Positions 47,552 to 60,723 are shown, counted from the first letter of the stretch. The stretch is 64,000 bases of DNA from Lamellibrachia satsuma (GCA_033239005.1 BSQZ01000009.1:7804252-7868251); one strand, 5' to 3'. Notes: generated by a model not told the origin, from the letters alone. Numbers and translations are program-made.

Positions 47552-47689
47552 AATTGTGGATATATATCATTTTATATGTGAAGATATAGTCTTCTCACAG
47601 TAATTGCAGTGAGGCTAAATGCTTCCCAGAGAAGTTACATTGGTGTTGGATTGAACATGTTTGGGGGGCGGGGGGTGAAGGGTAAAGCG

Positions 47690-48185
47690 CTTTGAGTGGT
47701 CCTATGCATTATCATCTACTTTGAGTGGTCCTATGCATTATCATCTACTTTGAGTGGTCCTATGCATTATCATCTACTTTGAGTGGTCCTATGCTTTATC
47801 ATCTACTTTGAGTAGTCCTGTGCATTATCATCTACTTTGAGTGGTCCTATGCATTATCATCTACTTTGAGTGGTCCTATGCTTTATCATCTACTTTTAGT
47901 AGTTCTATGCATTATCATCTACTTTGAGTGGTCCTATGCATTATCATCTACTTTGAGTGGTCCTATGCATCATCATCTACTTTGAGTGGTCCTATGCATC
48001 ATAATCTACTTTGAGTGGTCCTATGCATTATCATCTACTTTGAGTGGTCCTATGCATTATCATCTACTTTGAGTGGTCCTATGCATTATCATCTACTTTG
48101 AGTGGTCTTATGCATTATCATCTACTTTGAGTTGTCCTATGCATCATCATCTACTTTGAGTGGTCCTATGCATTATCATCTGCTT
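47690..48185 (+). repeat. 29-bp minisatellite from the SINE 3' region
   Basis: About seventeen copies of tactttgagtggtcctatgc + attatcatc with scattered substitutions. The tttgagtggtcc core equals the SINE tail word tttgaacagtcc/tttgagcagtcc found at 24.65 and 14.96 kb. Confidence 0.92.
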
Positions 48186-49034
48186 GCATAAATGATTTAG
48201 TTGTTCAAACAGAGGACTACACAAAATACAAAGTGCAGCATTATCTGGTGGAATTGAGACAAAGATTACCAATTTAGATTATTTGTATTACCATGTTATT
48301 ACACTATCATCTGATGCTGACACCATGTAACATGACAAAGGGACTTAAATGATGGGACTATGAAATTGCATGCCGATAGCATAGCTCAATAGTTCTCACT
48401 ATGGCATTAAAATAATAGGCTAATTGTGATCATCTGCCCATGAACACACATCGGGGAAATTATTTGTGAATATCATAGATGTGCACAGAAGATCGCCGTA
48501 CAATTACAATTTTGCTTGCACCTAAAAAGGCCAAGCGGTACAACATGTTATATAAGTGACTTTATCCCCAATCCCAGCCAAGCATTCCCTGACCCAAATT
48601 GGAACATTCTCAGCCCCAGAAACCTGGCACTGTCCCTACAAACCTGTCATTTAGTATGTGACAATAGCCAAGCGTGTGACAGCTATCATGAGATAGGACA
48701 TAAAAGGAGACTCCTAGCTGAGAAAGTCATTAGAAACCAAACAAGCCAGGGGCAAGACACCATTGTTACCAGTAGTCAAATTCAGGCTTGCAAATCCCCC
48801 CAGGGCGCACCATAGTGAGCCCATAGGAAAACCCTCAATAAACTAAAACCCCTTCTATTCTGGTAAATTTACATATAGATGTATTTTGAAGTTAACTAGG
48901 TTCACACCACCAGTGCAGGCACTGTAATAGTTTCTACCCAGCAGATCAGGTTTCCTGACCTATGGGTGTACAGTAACTGGACGCAAGTTGTTTTGTGGGC
49001 TGGCTATTTACTGGTTTCAAATAAAAAATTTTTA

Positions 49035-49105
49035 AACAAAAACAAGAACTGGGGTAGAAGACATGGACTAAAGCCAAACAGGTTGCCAAAGACAGAGTGA
49101 ACTGT
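49035..49105 (+). mobile_element. Short RTE-like LINE fragment
   Basis: aactggggtagaagacatgg..taaagccaaacaggttgcca aagacagag matches the segment at 11.92-11.97 kb (KTWTEAKQVAKDRAN) closely, over about 70 bases. Confidence 0.6.
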
Positions 49106-50454
49106 TTACCCCCATTTAATCACAAAACCTAGTTCTAGTTTGAGAACCAACACAGAAACACTGCAAGATTTCATCAGCAACATAAAACTAACTCGGCTAG
49201 ATGTGGGTAGTATTATCTCGACTATGCGAACATCGTAGCAGGCAACAATACCATAAACATCATCCAGTGATTGATGTCCTTCACACTTCTGTCATGGTAA
49301 TGGGAAGAGGAAATGTAGACTTAGCCACGGACACCTTCCAGACCAGATGCTTTGTACTTATCGCAGTCGGCACACAAAGTAACGATGGACACGCCCTCCC
49401 ATTTCCTATGTCAGCTACACACAGACCGACACATAAATTATTTCCTTCTACAAACATCACCTCATAACGAATGCATGCATATGCTACATGTGCAAGGAAT
49501 TTAATTAGGCAACGTCTTGATACAAAAGTAATAACGTTACACAGGTCTTCTTGTAGATTGTAAACCATAACTTGCATCTGCTATCCAGATTTATGCAAGC
49601 AGCTACTACGCCTCCAACAGTGGTGACACTATTTCAAATGCACCCCATTATATTTGGCAATTTGACGGATATTTTATTGTGTTACATTGTGTGGTTGTGT
49701 GCACATTGTCCGATGTTGACTGTAATTCAATGGAAAGACATCAGAAGGACAGCAGAAAACTGAAATGGACACGTGAACAATAAGTTACACTACATGTTCA
49801 CTGAGGGCGGGGTGCAACTTCAAAAGGACATAATCAAAAGGACAAGTAGTAAACCAACTTACAAAAGTGGTGATGAATTTTAATGAATAGGCACACTTCT
49901 CTTGGAAACCAGATATCACTTGAACACTGAAAGTAGGACAGGGAAGCCATATAGATGATGCACTGTTTACATGTCCACCTATCAAATACAGGGACTTTAG
50001 GATGACAGAACAATTTAGCAGAGAATTGCCTGCTGCAGGACATCATCCTATCAGCAGTAGTGTTTGTGGATACAAGAACAAAATATTTACATTTTAAATT
50101 ACTAGTCAACTGGGACAAAGGTCATTGCACATTTGTTTAGGTCGATCTACCGGGATTGATCAAATGTTATTGTTGTGAACTAACGCATTTTAGATTTATA
50201 TTGCACTTAAATTTTAGATTTATATTTAATAAAACTGTTGTTCATAAAAAATTGAAAATGTGATTAAATCATACAGGCTTTAGTAGCAAACGAATATACC
50301 AGAAATCAATTAATCAAAGACCTTTTGAGATCTACCGTACCAAAGGAAGTAGGCTAACATATAGTGCCAGTACATGACCAGGAATAAATCATACAACTAA
50401 AAACTGAAATGAGTGTCTAGCCAACACTGACTCACACAGGGACCTAGATAAACT

Positions 50455-50487
50455 GTGTGTGTGTGTGTGTGCGTGCGTGCGTGCGTG
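50455..50487 (+). repeat. (GT)n(GCGT)n microsatellite
   Basis: gtgtgtgtgtgtgtgtgcgt then gcgtgcgtgcgtg. Confidence 0.95.
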
Positions 50488-51654
50488 TGAAAGAAGAACA
50501 CAGTTGCAAGAAAACACAAACGCAGCAGCATAGAAAACAATTTTTGGTCAGGGATATGGCCATATTTGTGGACTATGACACCAGATTAAAATTTCTAGTG
50601 GGAGGCTGACACTGTATGCACGTGTCATTGGCTGTAGGATCGATCCCCTTGTACACGAAGACTTGATTTGGATGTTGTGGACACCACTTGATGGGAAGCA
50701 TCTTGTATGGTGATTTTCTAGAGAAAAAATTACAAAATTTGACGAGTTTTATCCAGCAAGTTCATGAAAGAATCAATATCAATATAGTTGATAGCTGAAC
50801 ATAGTTAAACAGCAATAAAACATGTTAACATTGTCGCCAATGGGAAATTAAGTAGTGATCCATCCCAACTTATTGGGGTGGATAGCATCGCAGCCACATC
50901 CGGTCTGAAACCAGTCATCTGATGGTAACGCCTTCTTTGAAGGCAAAGGCTAATGCATTTGTTTTTACAGAAAATCACACATTTCCCACGAATGAGATCC
51001 AGTGGCATACTATGAAGGCACTACCACGGATCATGACAACTCAACCTTGTCAAAAGTCTCTCTGTATGGTAGCTCTACATTCTACACCCATAGAGTTCAC
51101 TAATACAATTAATAGTCTACAGCTCCTATAACATATTAATAATACATACAGCAAACAGTAAAGTTTCTTAATGTTCTATAGTTCTTATGCTGTTGACATG
51201 ATTGCTTCCTTTACATAATATTATTAGGCTATTTACACAGCAGACAACAACGGTAACTGTCTCTCAAATCTATCTATTTTTGTGATGTTACAAAACTGCA
51301 GTTTTATCATGTCACGATACATGTGTGTCTCACCTTTGTCCTACACGACAGAGGTATGTGAAGGTCAGAAATACTGGACAATAAAATATCACAAAAGCTG
51401 GCAAGAAATGACTACGAGACGCACCCATCCACTTACAAGTTTCCTATACAATCTGACCATTGTGCGTCTGAACACAACTAAGACTGCAATCTGTTACAAC
51501 TGATTAGAGGTTACCATTAGCATATATGGTGTATCAAGTATGTATCAAAACACTCCATTTACTGTTAGTCGACTAATGTGATTTGAAGCATGTCAGCCAA
51601 TTTCTATACAAAAAAATATGTGAACAATTTCTTTACAAATAAAATTGAACAATT

Positions 51655-51813
51655 TCATTACACACAATTTGTGAACAGTTTCAAAACAGTATTTTCATAT
51701 ATAAATGCTGTCATCTGTAAATTACATGTGATTTAAAGCATATGTAATTTAAAGATGAGAGCATGTATATGAAGAGTGTTTTGAAACTCTTCACAAATAT
51801 TGTGTAAAGAATG
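51655..51813. repeat. ~160-bp imperfect palindrome
   Basis: The left arm cattacacacaatttgtgaac + agtttcaaaacag... is mirrored by the right arm ...ctgttttgaaact-like gagtgttttgaaactcttca + caaatattgtgtaaagaatg. The centre is aaattacatgtg..catatgtaattt. Related tgaacaatttc words flank it on both sides (51620-51660 and 51836-51866), so the original inverted repeat may have been longer. MITE-like, with no coding content. Confidence 0.65.
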
Positions 51814-52314
51814 TTTTCTTATTTTTTTAATAAAGAAATTGTTCACAAGTTCTGTGTAATGAAATCCTCACAGGGGGTTGGATGTGATGGGTCTGATACC
51901 CAGAGATCACTAACAAGCTATCATGTTGTTATGCAATTGAAGATAATTATTTAACATTTTTATTTCTTTCGTCATGGCAGTAAAGTAAAGCATGCAAATC
52001 TTAGTGGCAGAGTGATTTTTAACCAAGTTTCATTTGTCCTTATTGTTTTCCATAAAACAAAGCATCAATAATTTACTAATATTAGTCCGATTATGTTATC
52101 ACAATAAAGTGGATGATTTTTTAAAATACTTTCAGTGGGAAATAATAAACATTGAGAACAAAATGTACACACTAACATTTGGATTGGATTTTGGCATGGT
52201 TATTAACATAATTAATAAAAAACATTTATACATTTATTCTTTATATAATTAATTTTTTTATATAATTAATAATATTTTAGTGAGTTATGACAGCATGTAT
52301 GTAAATCTTGACTG

Positions 52315-52352
52315 ATTGGGCGCTATATAAATACTTTTATTATTATTATTAT
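52315..52352 (+). mobile_element. LINE/SINE 3' tail with (ATT)n
   Basis: ttgggcgctatataaatact + tttattattattattattt is the common gcgctatataaa LINE/SINE tail. No body is recognised upstream. Confidence 0.5.
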
Positions 52353-52447
52353 TTTGGTAGTTGGATAGAGTAGCCAGGAACATCTAGTTGTAACACAACC
52401 TAATTTCCTGGCATCACGTACATGTATGTGTTGGTTGTCACGTCTCA

Positions 52448-52813
52448 GAGGTGAGATTTAGTGGTCACCCAGTCGCTAATGGTGCCCAAAAATGGCTTCG
52501 GGCAACTTAATTTTTTTACTACAGTGGCTCACATGGCGACTCAAAATACTTAAATACGGAATGTTAATAAACATCTCAGAAGTGTTGTCCTGGCTATATC
52601 GCATTTATGTTAACCATAAATCGTATGTTTGTGACACATTTGACATTGCAAGAAATGTTGCCAAACCATAGCTGAAGCGATATCAATAGGGAGCATTCAT
52701 TGTATTTTTAATCAACCACATCAACGCTCAACATGTAACTGAACAGTCATTCTACACTGAAATAATAACTGGTAATGTTAGGAAATGTTAATAGTCTTGG
52801 CACCGTGTGGCGC

Positions 52814-52860
<47 letters not shown>

Positions 52861-53297
52861 CACATGGTGCGTGGGGCACTTCTGGTGAATTAATTGGGAA
52901 CCTGGTTAAAAATTTTTACGCTGGCGCCACATGGTGCCACTTATATCTATGTGGTGCGCATGACACCATTTTAGTAATATTTGGAGGTAAAATCAGGTCC
53001 TGTGAAAAATCAGCAGGTTCTGTAAACTGTTCACTTCACAGGACCTGATGCCCTGTGACGCTCGGAGACTTTTCGTGTAGACTGTCGGTACTTGAAAATA
53101 AATGTTTAAAAACTATTTGGTTTTGATGTTTTTATTTGTTGTTGATGTCGTTCATACATTCTATCTATCAAAGTATTGACTTTCTATTATCAAAGTATTG
53201 ATTAGCAAGTGGGCTACCTAAGAAGCTATCGGGCTACTTCACTTTGCAAGGTTGGGAGCCCGACTGGCTACATTCCATGACTTGCTAAATCTCACCC
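52448..53297. mobile_element. Possible non-autonomous DNA element
   Basis: cagaggtgagatttag (left) and ctaaatctcacccctg (right) are inverted copies with one difference in 16. No matching 8-bp flanks are seen. The interior has a (TA)n tract and repeated tggcgccac / ggtgcg words. Confidence 0.3.
52818..52855 (+). repeat. (TA)n microsatellite
   Basis: About 19 TA units between gcgccacta and catccacatgg. Confidence 0.97.
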
Positions 53298-54489
53298 CTG
53301 CAAACTATTAGGCCTTCCGGCTGGATTTATTACATATAATAACATAATATACACAGTGAGTTTGGTGGAGCAGCGTCAATACACGACCGGTCTGAGTCAA
53401 CATGTGCTAAGTCTACTGGGCCATTGTGTACTACTGGAGAGAATAATGTAAGATTACTGCACAGTGGTGTTTACATGTCTGTGTGCTATTACAGTTGGTG
53501 CTGTGAAATATATGTGTTCCAACAGTCAACAGGATATGGCAATAACTTACCCTGGTAACTAGACCAAGTCCAGGACAGTCTGGAGACAAAATTAGTGGCA
53601 GTGCTAGTTTTAAGTTTTTTCTGTGGCTCATTAACCCTGAGACCTGTGTGCAAGTATCAAGTTTCAACACACATTGTACTAAGTCACCTCAAATGAAGCC
53701 CTAATTGGTACCCCTGTACACTGACACTCCTGTTGTCAAGAGAAGCCTAAAGGCTAGCACTAATCCAGTAAAAAATATCATCAATGAAAACAGAAATTAA
53801 GTTATTTTGCTCACCTCAAATAAAGCAACTTTTTGGCCTATTTTGACAGATGTGCCTATTGGCAGATATGAGTCAGAGAGTTCAGTTAGGCTTCAGCGCA
53901 CCACACAGTGTGACTAATTGCAAAATGATTAGCACAAGCGAACTAGAACCACACAAGCTGAACAACACCGTTACTTGAACATATTGTATTGTGCCTTATT
54001 ATAAAATACAGAAGCTATATCGACATGGTGTAGATCGTGCAGAACTTGGTTCTTATCAGATTGCAATCTCTGAAACTATATCCCTATGAAAACAATTCCC
54101 TGTTGGGAGTAAGAACATATCCTTTTTCAGTCTCTCCTGTTATCACGGGGAGATAAGCATGACGCCCATAATGACTCTAAAAGCTGTGTCATGTTACTCT
54201 CCATATGTTTTTTGTAGAAGCTGTTTCAGACCGTTATTGTGCACACATAAACATACTTACATTTATTTTTGCTGATGCTGATTTATAACAGAATAAAATA
54301 TAAGCCAGGAGTAGCAATCCATGATAGCCAGCCTTCCAACAGTAGATGGCACCACACAAAGATGAAAAGAAGTGACCTCACCAAAACTGAACGGGAAACG
54401 AAAGTCGTGGTGTTGGGCCTATGCAGCTATAAGAGTTAAAAAACATAACCATTTGCAACTACAATCAAGAATATCATGCCAGTGGTTTA

Positions 54490-55010
54490 CTACAAATCTT
54501 GTTGAACATATCTTTATTTCATGGGCCACGTCATACAGTTAGATAACCCTGTCATGATCGTGGGTAGTCAGGCAATATTCGCTCACCAAATGAAAATATT
54601 TGTATATACCTATTCTTAGACTTGCCAATAACACATGGCCATGCTGTTTGCATCTAAACTCAACTTATGCAACATATTTTGGTTTTTGTTTCTAAACTTA
54701 ACCCATTCTGACATAGCAGCTCTCTTGATTAAGACTTTGTGGTGCTTTGGTGTATACGCTTCGATCTGGTCGATGCACTTATTGATCACCCTGGTGAACA
54801 TGTCAGCCTCCAGGAAAACTGAGTTTGACCTCCCATTTTTAAACAAATTCTGAGAAAACCACTAACGTAATATTCTTAATTGTTGTTGCAAATTGTTAGT
54901 TTTTAATAACACTTGTCACTTGTGCACTGCTCCAAAACCATGATTTTTTTTCACTTTAAAACTTGCATAATTGTTATCAATGGCACACTGTGTTTAAAAT
55001 TTACTTAATT
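54490..55010 (+). repeat. Duplicated segment, copy 1
   Basis: Copy 2 is at 57510-58020. Shared blocks include cttgttgaaca, catgggccacg, gttagataaccct, cgccaaatgaaaa, tttgtatatacctattc, aaactcaacttatg and acatattttgg, later ccaaaaccatga. A 76-codon minus-strand frame (54846-54616) ends MLHKLSLDANSMAMCYWQV. The last 19 codons stay open in copy 2 with conservative changes (MLHKLSLDTNSIAIFYWQL). Confidence 0.7.
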
Positions 55011-56049
55011 TCAAATTTATATGCATTTATACACAAAATAAAAGGAGTAAACGCTACATCTGCTTCTACCACCATATGAAATCCCTATATAGGGCCTAGA
55101 CCGAGCACCAATGTCAGCAGCTTTGTGGGCCATATTTTATCGTTCCTTGCTTTTAGCTACACACAAAGAGCTGAAAAAGCAGTCATTTACGTGCATAAGT
55201 GCAGTAAGGCTAGCGTCTGGTTACATTTACCAATGCCGCATCTGATGACAGTGTCAACAGTAGGATCAGGCACACGGCATCACGAATGCCATGCAGGGAA
55301 CAACCACCGGTGACTGCAGGCTGCCACACGACACCAAGGGAAAACATACCTTCAATGACGACCTGGTAATTCCAATGTGTCACCAGTGGCAGTGGTGTCA
55401 TCAAGAGTGACAATGTGTGACAGTCCTTGGGAGATGAGAAGCTAAGAACATGTGGGAAGTAGCCACAGTACAAGGTACACAAGTTGTTGGTTCCCCAGGC
55501 GCCACGCTGCATTGACCTCAGTCAGTGACCCACATCCAACAGTGCAACGGACCAGTCCATTACCAGCACAGGGGTGGCACAATGTCATCTAAGAGGTTCT
55601 TAATTACTCCTGATTAGCTGGTGCCTGGCATAAGTCCACAGCTGAACAGAACTAAGCTGTTGTGAATGGACACTTGTGAGCCACTTAAGACCTTTAAGAC
55701 AACTACCACAGAATAGACAGCAATAATTCAGCCAGAAGTTCCAAGAGTAACATCAAAGTCAGCAGACAGTGGCTCCTGTGAATGCAGTTGTGCACTCTAT
55801 ATGTATTTTTACTAGACAAAAACTAGTCTGCTGCAAGCTGTGCTTTCTAACATCCGGATGACAGCATGTAAACTGTGACACATACCCCAAGTTTTATATA
55901 TTTATAATACTTAAATTTTGCATGTGCACAATTCATATTTTTGTAATAAAACCTGTTATATTACGCACTGAACGACAGATGACTCTGTAATAGGCACATA
56001 TTATTCTTAATTAATATTTCTTTAGAAAGGTCTACATTAGAATAGCTGT

Positions 56050-56570
56050 CGATAAATTTTTTTTAAACATATTCATATTCGTATTATTTACAGTCAGCAG
56101 TTTATTTATCATCACAGGAGAACATCACTATCTATTCCACACTGTCATTTCACTGATGCTACTTTGTGCCCTCGAGTTCTTCCAACTTCACAAACTTTGA
56201 AGAAAACACTTCTATCAATAGCCATTCAACAGTTCAAAACTTCTATTAATTTTAGTCTCCTCATATTGTCTACCAGGGTAGGGCTCCAGCATTGTCAAAC
56301 CACTATCTTTTTAATATTTTTCATTTTGCACAGGTCTCTCAGTTCTGGAATCAGTTGCTTGCTCTTCTCTATATAATATATTCTCCAGATTATGTGCATC
56401 CTTCCTATGATATAGCTCCCAATGCTAGCACACACCACTGTGTGGCCTAAATAGCACTTTATAAAGAAGTATAATTAGTGTTTTCTCTGTATATTATAAT
56501 TCTTCTTACTAACCTAACAATGAGATTTATCTTTGAAACTGCAATGCCACGCTGGTCAGTATACTGTTTG
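56050..56570 (-). mobile_element. Old, decayed CR1-type RT C-terminal fragment
   Basis: The plus-strand words ttaaacatattcatattcg, ttccaacttcacaaactttgaagaa, ttttagtctcct, ctctcagttctggaatca and cactttataaagaagtataat match the reverse complement of the RT C-terminal half, with many indels. No frame survives. It is much older than the copies at 16 and 37 kb. Confidence 0.75.
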
Positions 56571-57509
56571 TTCACCGGTCTGGCTGTATATAACATTATG
56601 CATCGGATTGGAACCAGCACTAGTTTCTACTGGAGATACTTCCATAAAGGGAGGATGATGCAGAATAAATGATACAGAAATAATTGAACATGACAACATT
56701 GTGGGAGGGGGTCTGTGATCATAATAGCATATACCATACAACCCAATTCAGTACATCAAATCAATTAATCACACACAAGTCTGCTGCACTCTGAAGTAAT
56801 GCAGACGATTGTGCAGTTTCTGATTAACAGCTAATTATGTCTGGCATTACCAAACATTTGAAACATGTTTTATTACTAAAACAATGCAGATTAGCTGGTG
56901 AAATTGTGTAATGGGAGCTCCATACTGAATGCATTAAATGCAATCCAGTCGTTTTTGCTTGTGAACTACTGAATACATGCCAACTGACTGCTCAAACTCA
57001 ATGCAGACATTGTACACGAAATATCAGCTGTGCTCCATAAGTACCAGTTATACAGAAAATACAAACAAAAAACTACATTTTTAACCACTACACAATTAAA
57101 ACTTGCTCTTGGGAACAGTCACAACTTTTAAACACCTTTCACTGATGTTTGTGTGTTTATATAACATACATGAGCAGGCCTGCTGAATAAAATGTTTTTT
57201 GAAATCTACTAGCCTGCAGGAATTTTCACTAGCCCGAGCACTGTCATTCAATTTTTTTGTAAACCTTCCTCAATCCATGTCACAACCATATTCTCACAAT
57301 AATACAAAAACGACTGTTTTTACCAGAAAAAAATGTATTTGTCTGCTTTTGATTCCAAAGAGTCTCAACTGAATATAAAAACATTTTTGGAAAAGAAACT
57401 CCACAAAACAAGACAAATCTAGAAAATACATGTAATACTTGGTTTTCATCCTGACTAGACTAGATCTTTGACTAGAGTTGAATCAGTATTATCTTGGCAC
57501 TTCAATGAT

Positions 57510-58020
57510 TGTAGCAAAACCTTGTTGAACACACATCATCTTAATTTCATGGGCCACGCCATACTGTTAGATAACCCTATGTCATGAATGTCAGTCTAGC
57601 CAAATTTGCTCGCCAAATGAAAACATATTATATTTTGTATATACCTATTCCTAGAGTTGCCAATAGAATATGGCTATGCTGTTTGTGTCCAAACTCAACT
57701 TATGTAACATATTTTGGCCTTTGTTTACTAAACTAGTACTCTTTCTGGCAAAATAACACATCTGTTTGACACTGCGTTCTGTGTATGCCAGCCTCCCTTA
57801 ATACTTCACAATAGTCTGGGTTATCCCGATTTTCATAGAACTGCGCATGCGCTTATTGGTCGTGCTGGTTAATATGTCAGCGCTCAGTTAACTGGAGAAA
57901 TTACCAGAATCTCCCAATACATTGCGTAAACCAGTGGCGCGATATTCTTGTCTTTTAGGTGCATAGATCCAAAACCATGACTTTTGTTTCGCTTTAACAT
58001 TGTGTACAAACAATGGCAAT
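57510..58020 (+). repeat. Duplicated segment, copy 2
   Basis: Diverged (about 75-80% by eye) from copy 1, with indels in the middle. It is followed closely by the hAT MITE. It may be a dispersed repeat family or a local duplication. Confidence 0.7.
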
Positions 58021-58075
58021 CATCAGTTGGTTTACTGTCACATAAAGCACTGTTTATGCTTCAAAGAGCTGTAAG

Positions 58076-58423
58076 CAGGGTTGAAAAAATCCTGATTTTT
58101 TTTAAATCAATAAAATCGGATTTTTTGGATTTAAATCAGATTTTGTTTATTTATTTGATTTTTTTAAAATCTGGTATACACAATGTCATAAAATATTTTA
58201 CTATCAGGCTATCTGGTGTCAATACAGCTACACAAGTGTGCGCACTTTGTGCTTTTGTATTAAAAAACACAAAACTTTGTTGATCTCGATGCTTGTAAAC
58301 AATTATTTGTGTTAAAATCGTATAAATCAGCGATTCAAAAACCAAAAGTCAAAAAAAAAAAAAATCATAAATCAATGATTTTTTTGGAGCGATTTAAATC
58401 ATGATTTAAATCAAACAACCCTG
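58076..58423. mobile_element. hAT-type MITE with 8-bp target duplication
   Basis: A 348-bp AT-rich element begins CAGGGTTG and ends CAACCCTG. Extended, imperfect inverted termini are built from gatttaaatc / ttttttt words. It is flanked by gctgtaag (58068-58075) and gctgtaaa (58424-58431), an 8-bp duplication with one change, as expected for hAT transposases. No transposase. It is inserted in copy 2 of the duplicated 54.5/57.5-kb segment or just past it. Confidence 0.82.
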
Positions 58424-59284
58424 GCTGTAAAGACAGCTAACAGTCTCGTGTCTTGGTTCTTCCATGTGGAACAACACAACAAAAGCTCACAAAGTTGTAG
58501 GTCACATATAATATATTATTATGGATAGTTTTAGTTATTTATGCTCATATAAATTATTAAAATGTGCTGTATCTGCAGCGACCTGAGGGTATGGTGTCCT
58601 GAGGGTGTGTGACCTCGAAAGAGAGGATTGTCAGTGGTGTCGGTATGATTGTCAGTGACACACTGTGTAACACTAGGTTAGATCTGATGTTGTAAGTAAA
58701 CTGTTTAGCCATTTTGGTTAAAGCTCCCAATTTTTTTTAGCCAAATACAAATTGCTTTAGCCAATTTTTTGGCATCCATCAAGACGACAAATGCTCATGT
58801 ATTCTGCATGCTTTTCAATGAAAATGCTAGTGGCCAAATTGGCTCAAATTAGTAACTTTTGTTTAGCCAAATCCGATGGCATGTGGCCAGTAGCGCTAGC
58901 CTAATCATGGCCAATGTCTTCTCATGACACAGCGACACTTAGTCTCATACTCAATGAAACTATGGCTTGGTAAGTGACTTACTATGCTACATTCAGTGTC
59001 ATATTCAATTCTTAGTCAGTGTAATGCCATGTCCTAAACATCGTCACACTTTGTAATGACACTAGATGTCCTACTAGTGTCATGATCAGTTTCATCATGT
59101 CATACTCAGTGTCTCAATGTGTCATGCCAAATGTCACACATTGTCTCTCACATTTAATGTATACAGTGTCACTTTCAGTCAATGTCACTGTGTCACACTA
59201 TGTCACACTAAGTGTGTCACTGACACACTGTTCTGCCACGATGTGAATATCATAGCTGCTTAATTAATAACTGCATTTCTACAG

Positions 59285-59752
59285 AATTTCTCTCCCGTAT
59301 TCCTCACTCACTCCTCTGCTTCCCCCCTTTCTCCCTCACTCCTTCTTTCCACCTTTCCCTGCATCCATCCCTCTTTCACTAATTCCCTCATTCCCTTACT
59401 CTCTCTCTCCTACCTCAACATGCCTCCTTCTTTCCTTTACACCACCACATGCTGCCTTCCTCCAAACTCTCCCTATTTGACTGCCTGTCTGTTTCCTACT
59501 TTTCCTGCCTCTCTTTTTTCTCTCTCTTCTCTCCCTCCCTCGCCCTCTCCCTCTCCACCTCCCTCCCCCTCCCCTCTCCTCCAACCCATTCTCCTTCTCC
59601 TTCCCTCTCTCCCCTCTCCCTCTCTCCACATTACCCTCTCCCCTCCTGCTCCTGACCCTCCCCCTCCCCTCCCCTCCACCTCCTCTCTCACTCCTTCTCC
59701 CTCTCCCTCTCCCTCCCCTCCCCTCCCCTCCCCTCCCCTCCCTCACACACAT
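59285..59752 (+). repeat. Polypyrimidine tract
   Basis: About 460 bases of nearly pure C/T (ctccctct, cctcccctcc runs), ending in (CCCCT)n before acacacatata. The minus strand is polypurine. Such tracts can form triplex structure; no function is shown. Confidence 0.9.
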
Positions 59753-60723
59753 ATACAGTGTACTGTGTAGCCTGCCTGAATAGGAAAACAGGAAGTGGAC
59801 AAAGATCACGATTACAGTAATGTGTAAAAAGCGGAATCAATTACTGCCAGACAAATATGAGCTGACGCTGCCTGACTGCACTTAGGCCTCCCTCATTAGT
59901 TGTGTCTGGACCATGATAATCTGCAGCACAGACACCCACATCCAGAAATGTGGTTATGTAACACAAGTGTGGGAGTTAGTGTGTCTCAGATAAGCCTAAC
60001 ATTATTCAAAGCACACAGTTCTTCTAAACAGCATCCCCAGCTTCTCGAAATTGGCAGACCACTCACAAATCAATAGCCCATTTTGAAGGATTATTATCAT
60101 TGGTTTCAGAACAACGTTGAGGAAATTGCTGTCTACATGAGTTTTTTAGAACAGTATTAAGGAAATTAGATTCTATCTTGCACAATCAATTTGTCCATGT
60201 GTTCCGAGAACTAGACAAATAACATCTTTGAGAGCCATTCATCACGCTGCAAGGCAGCTAACTTGCCCTTGCAACAAGAATCAGCCGATTTATTTACAGA
60301 CACGGGCCAACACTGGAGTCGTGGAAAGCTAAAATGACAGACCACAGCATTTAATAATGTGGGAGGCCAGACTGGATCAGATGCAATTAATACCCACTAG
60401 ATGGCATCACCTTTCCACACATAAGTGCTGCTCGATATTGCATCTGGACAAAAATACTTTGGTCAACAGAGGAGTCATTGTGCAACAAATCATGGTTTAT
60501 TTTCACTGAATTTTCTATTATTATTTTATATTGCCATACAACAAACGGATGTTTATAAACCAAGTCACCTGATTCTCCTTCATTTGTGCCACTGTGTTAG
60601 GCCGCATCTGTCAGGTCTTCACAAAAATAACAAGTGCTACTATGAGTGAAAATGTTCACCAGACTGGATGGTTCAAATGAGTAATGTTTTTACTTATTTC
60701 ACAGTCAGTTTACCTTTTTCTTT

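Larger units (their letters stand above)
47281..48190 (+). mobile_element. tRNA-derived SINE with two internal tandem arrays
   Basis: The tRNA-like head (agtgcagtggttagaacatggg..gggttcaaatcc) and body match the 24.1-kb SINE. The body segment is repeated about four times at 39 bp (47395-47551). The 3' segment gcgctttgagtggtcctatg is then repeated about seventeen times at 29 bp (47690-48185). A 170-bp element has thus grown to 0.9 kb. Confidence 0.85.

Noticed and set aside
53690..53880. Two minus-strand exon-like pieces ending ..TTTGAG before GTGA-type donors
   Set aside because: The similar ends suggest a small duplication; one lacks a proper acceptor and neither has a recognisable domain.
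55210..55512. GC-rich minus-strand frame ending at a GTATGT donor
   Set aside because: Phase 1 exit cannot join exon 1 or 2 in frame and no protein family is recognised; may be a 5' UTR exon but this cannot be supported.
59396..59809. 137-codon Arg/Gly/Glu-rich frame and its Pro/Ser-rich complement
   Set aside because: Low-complexity reading of the polypyrimidine tract.
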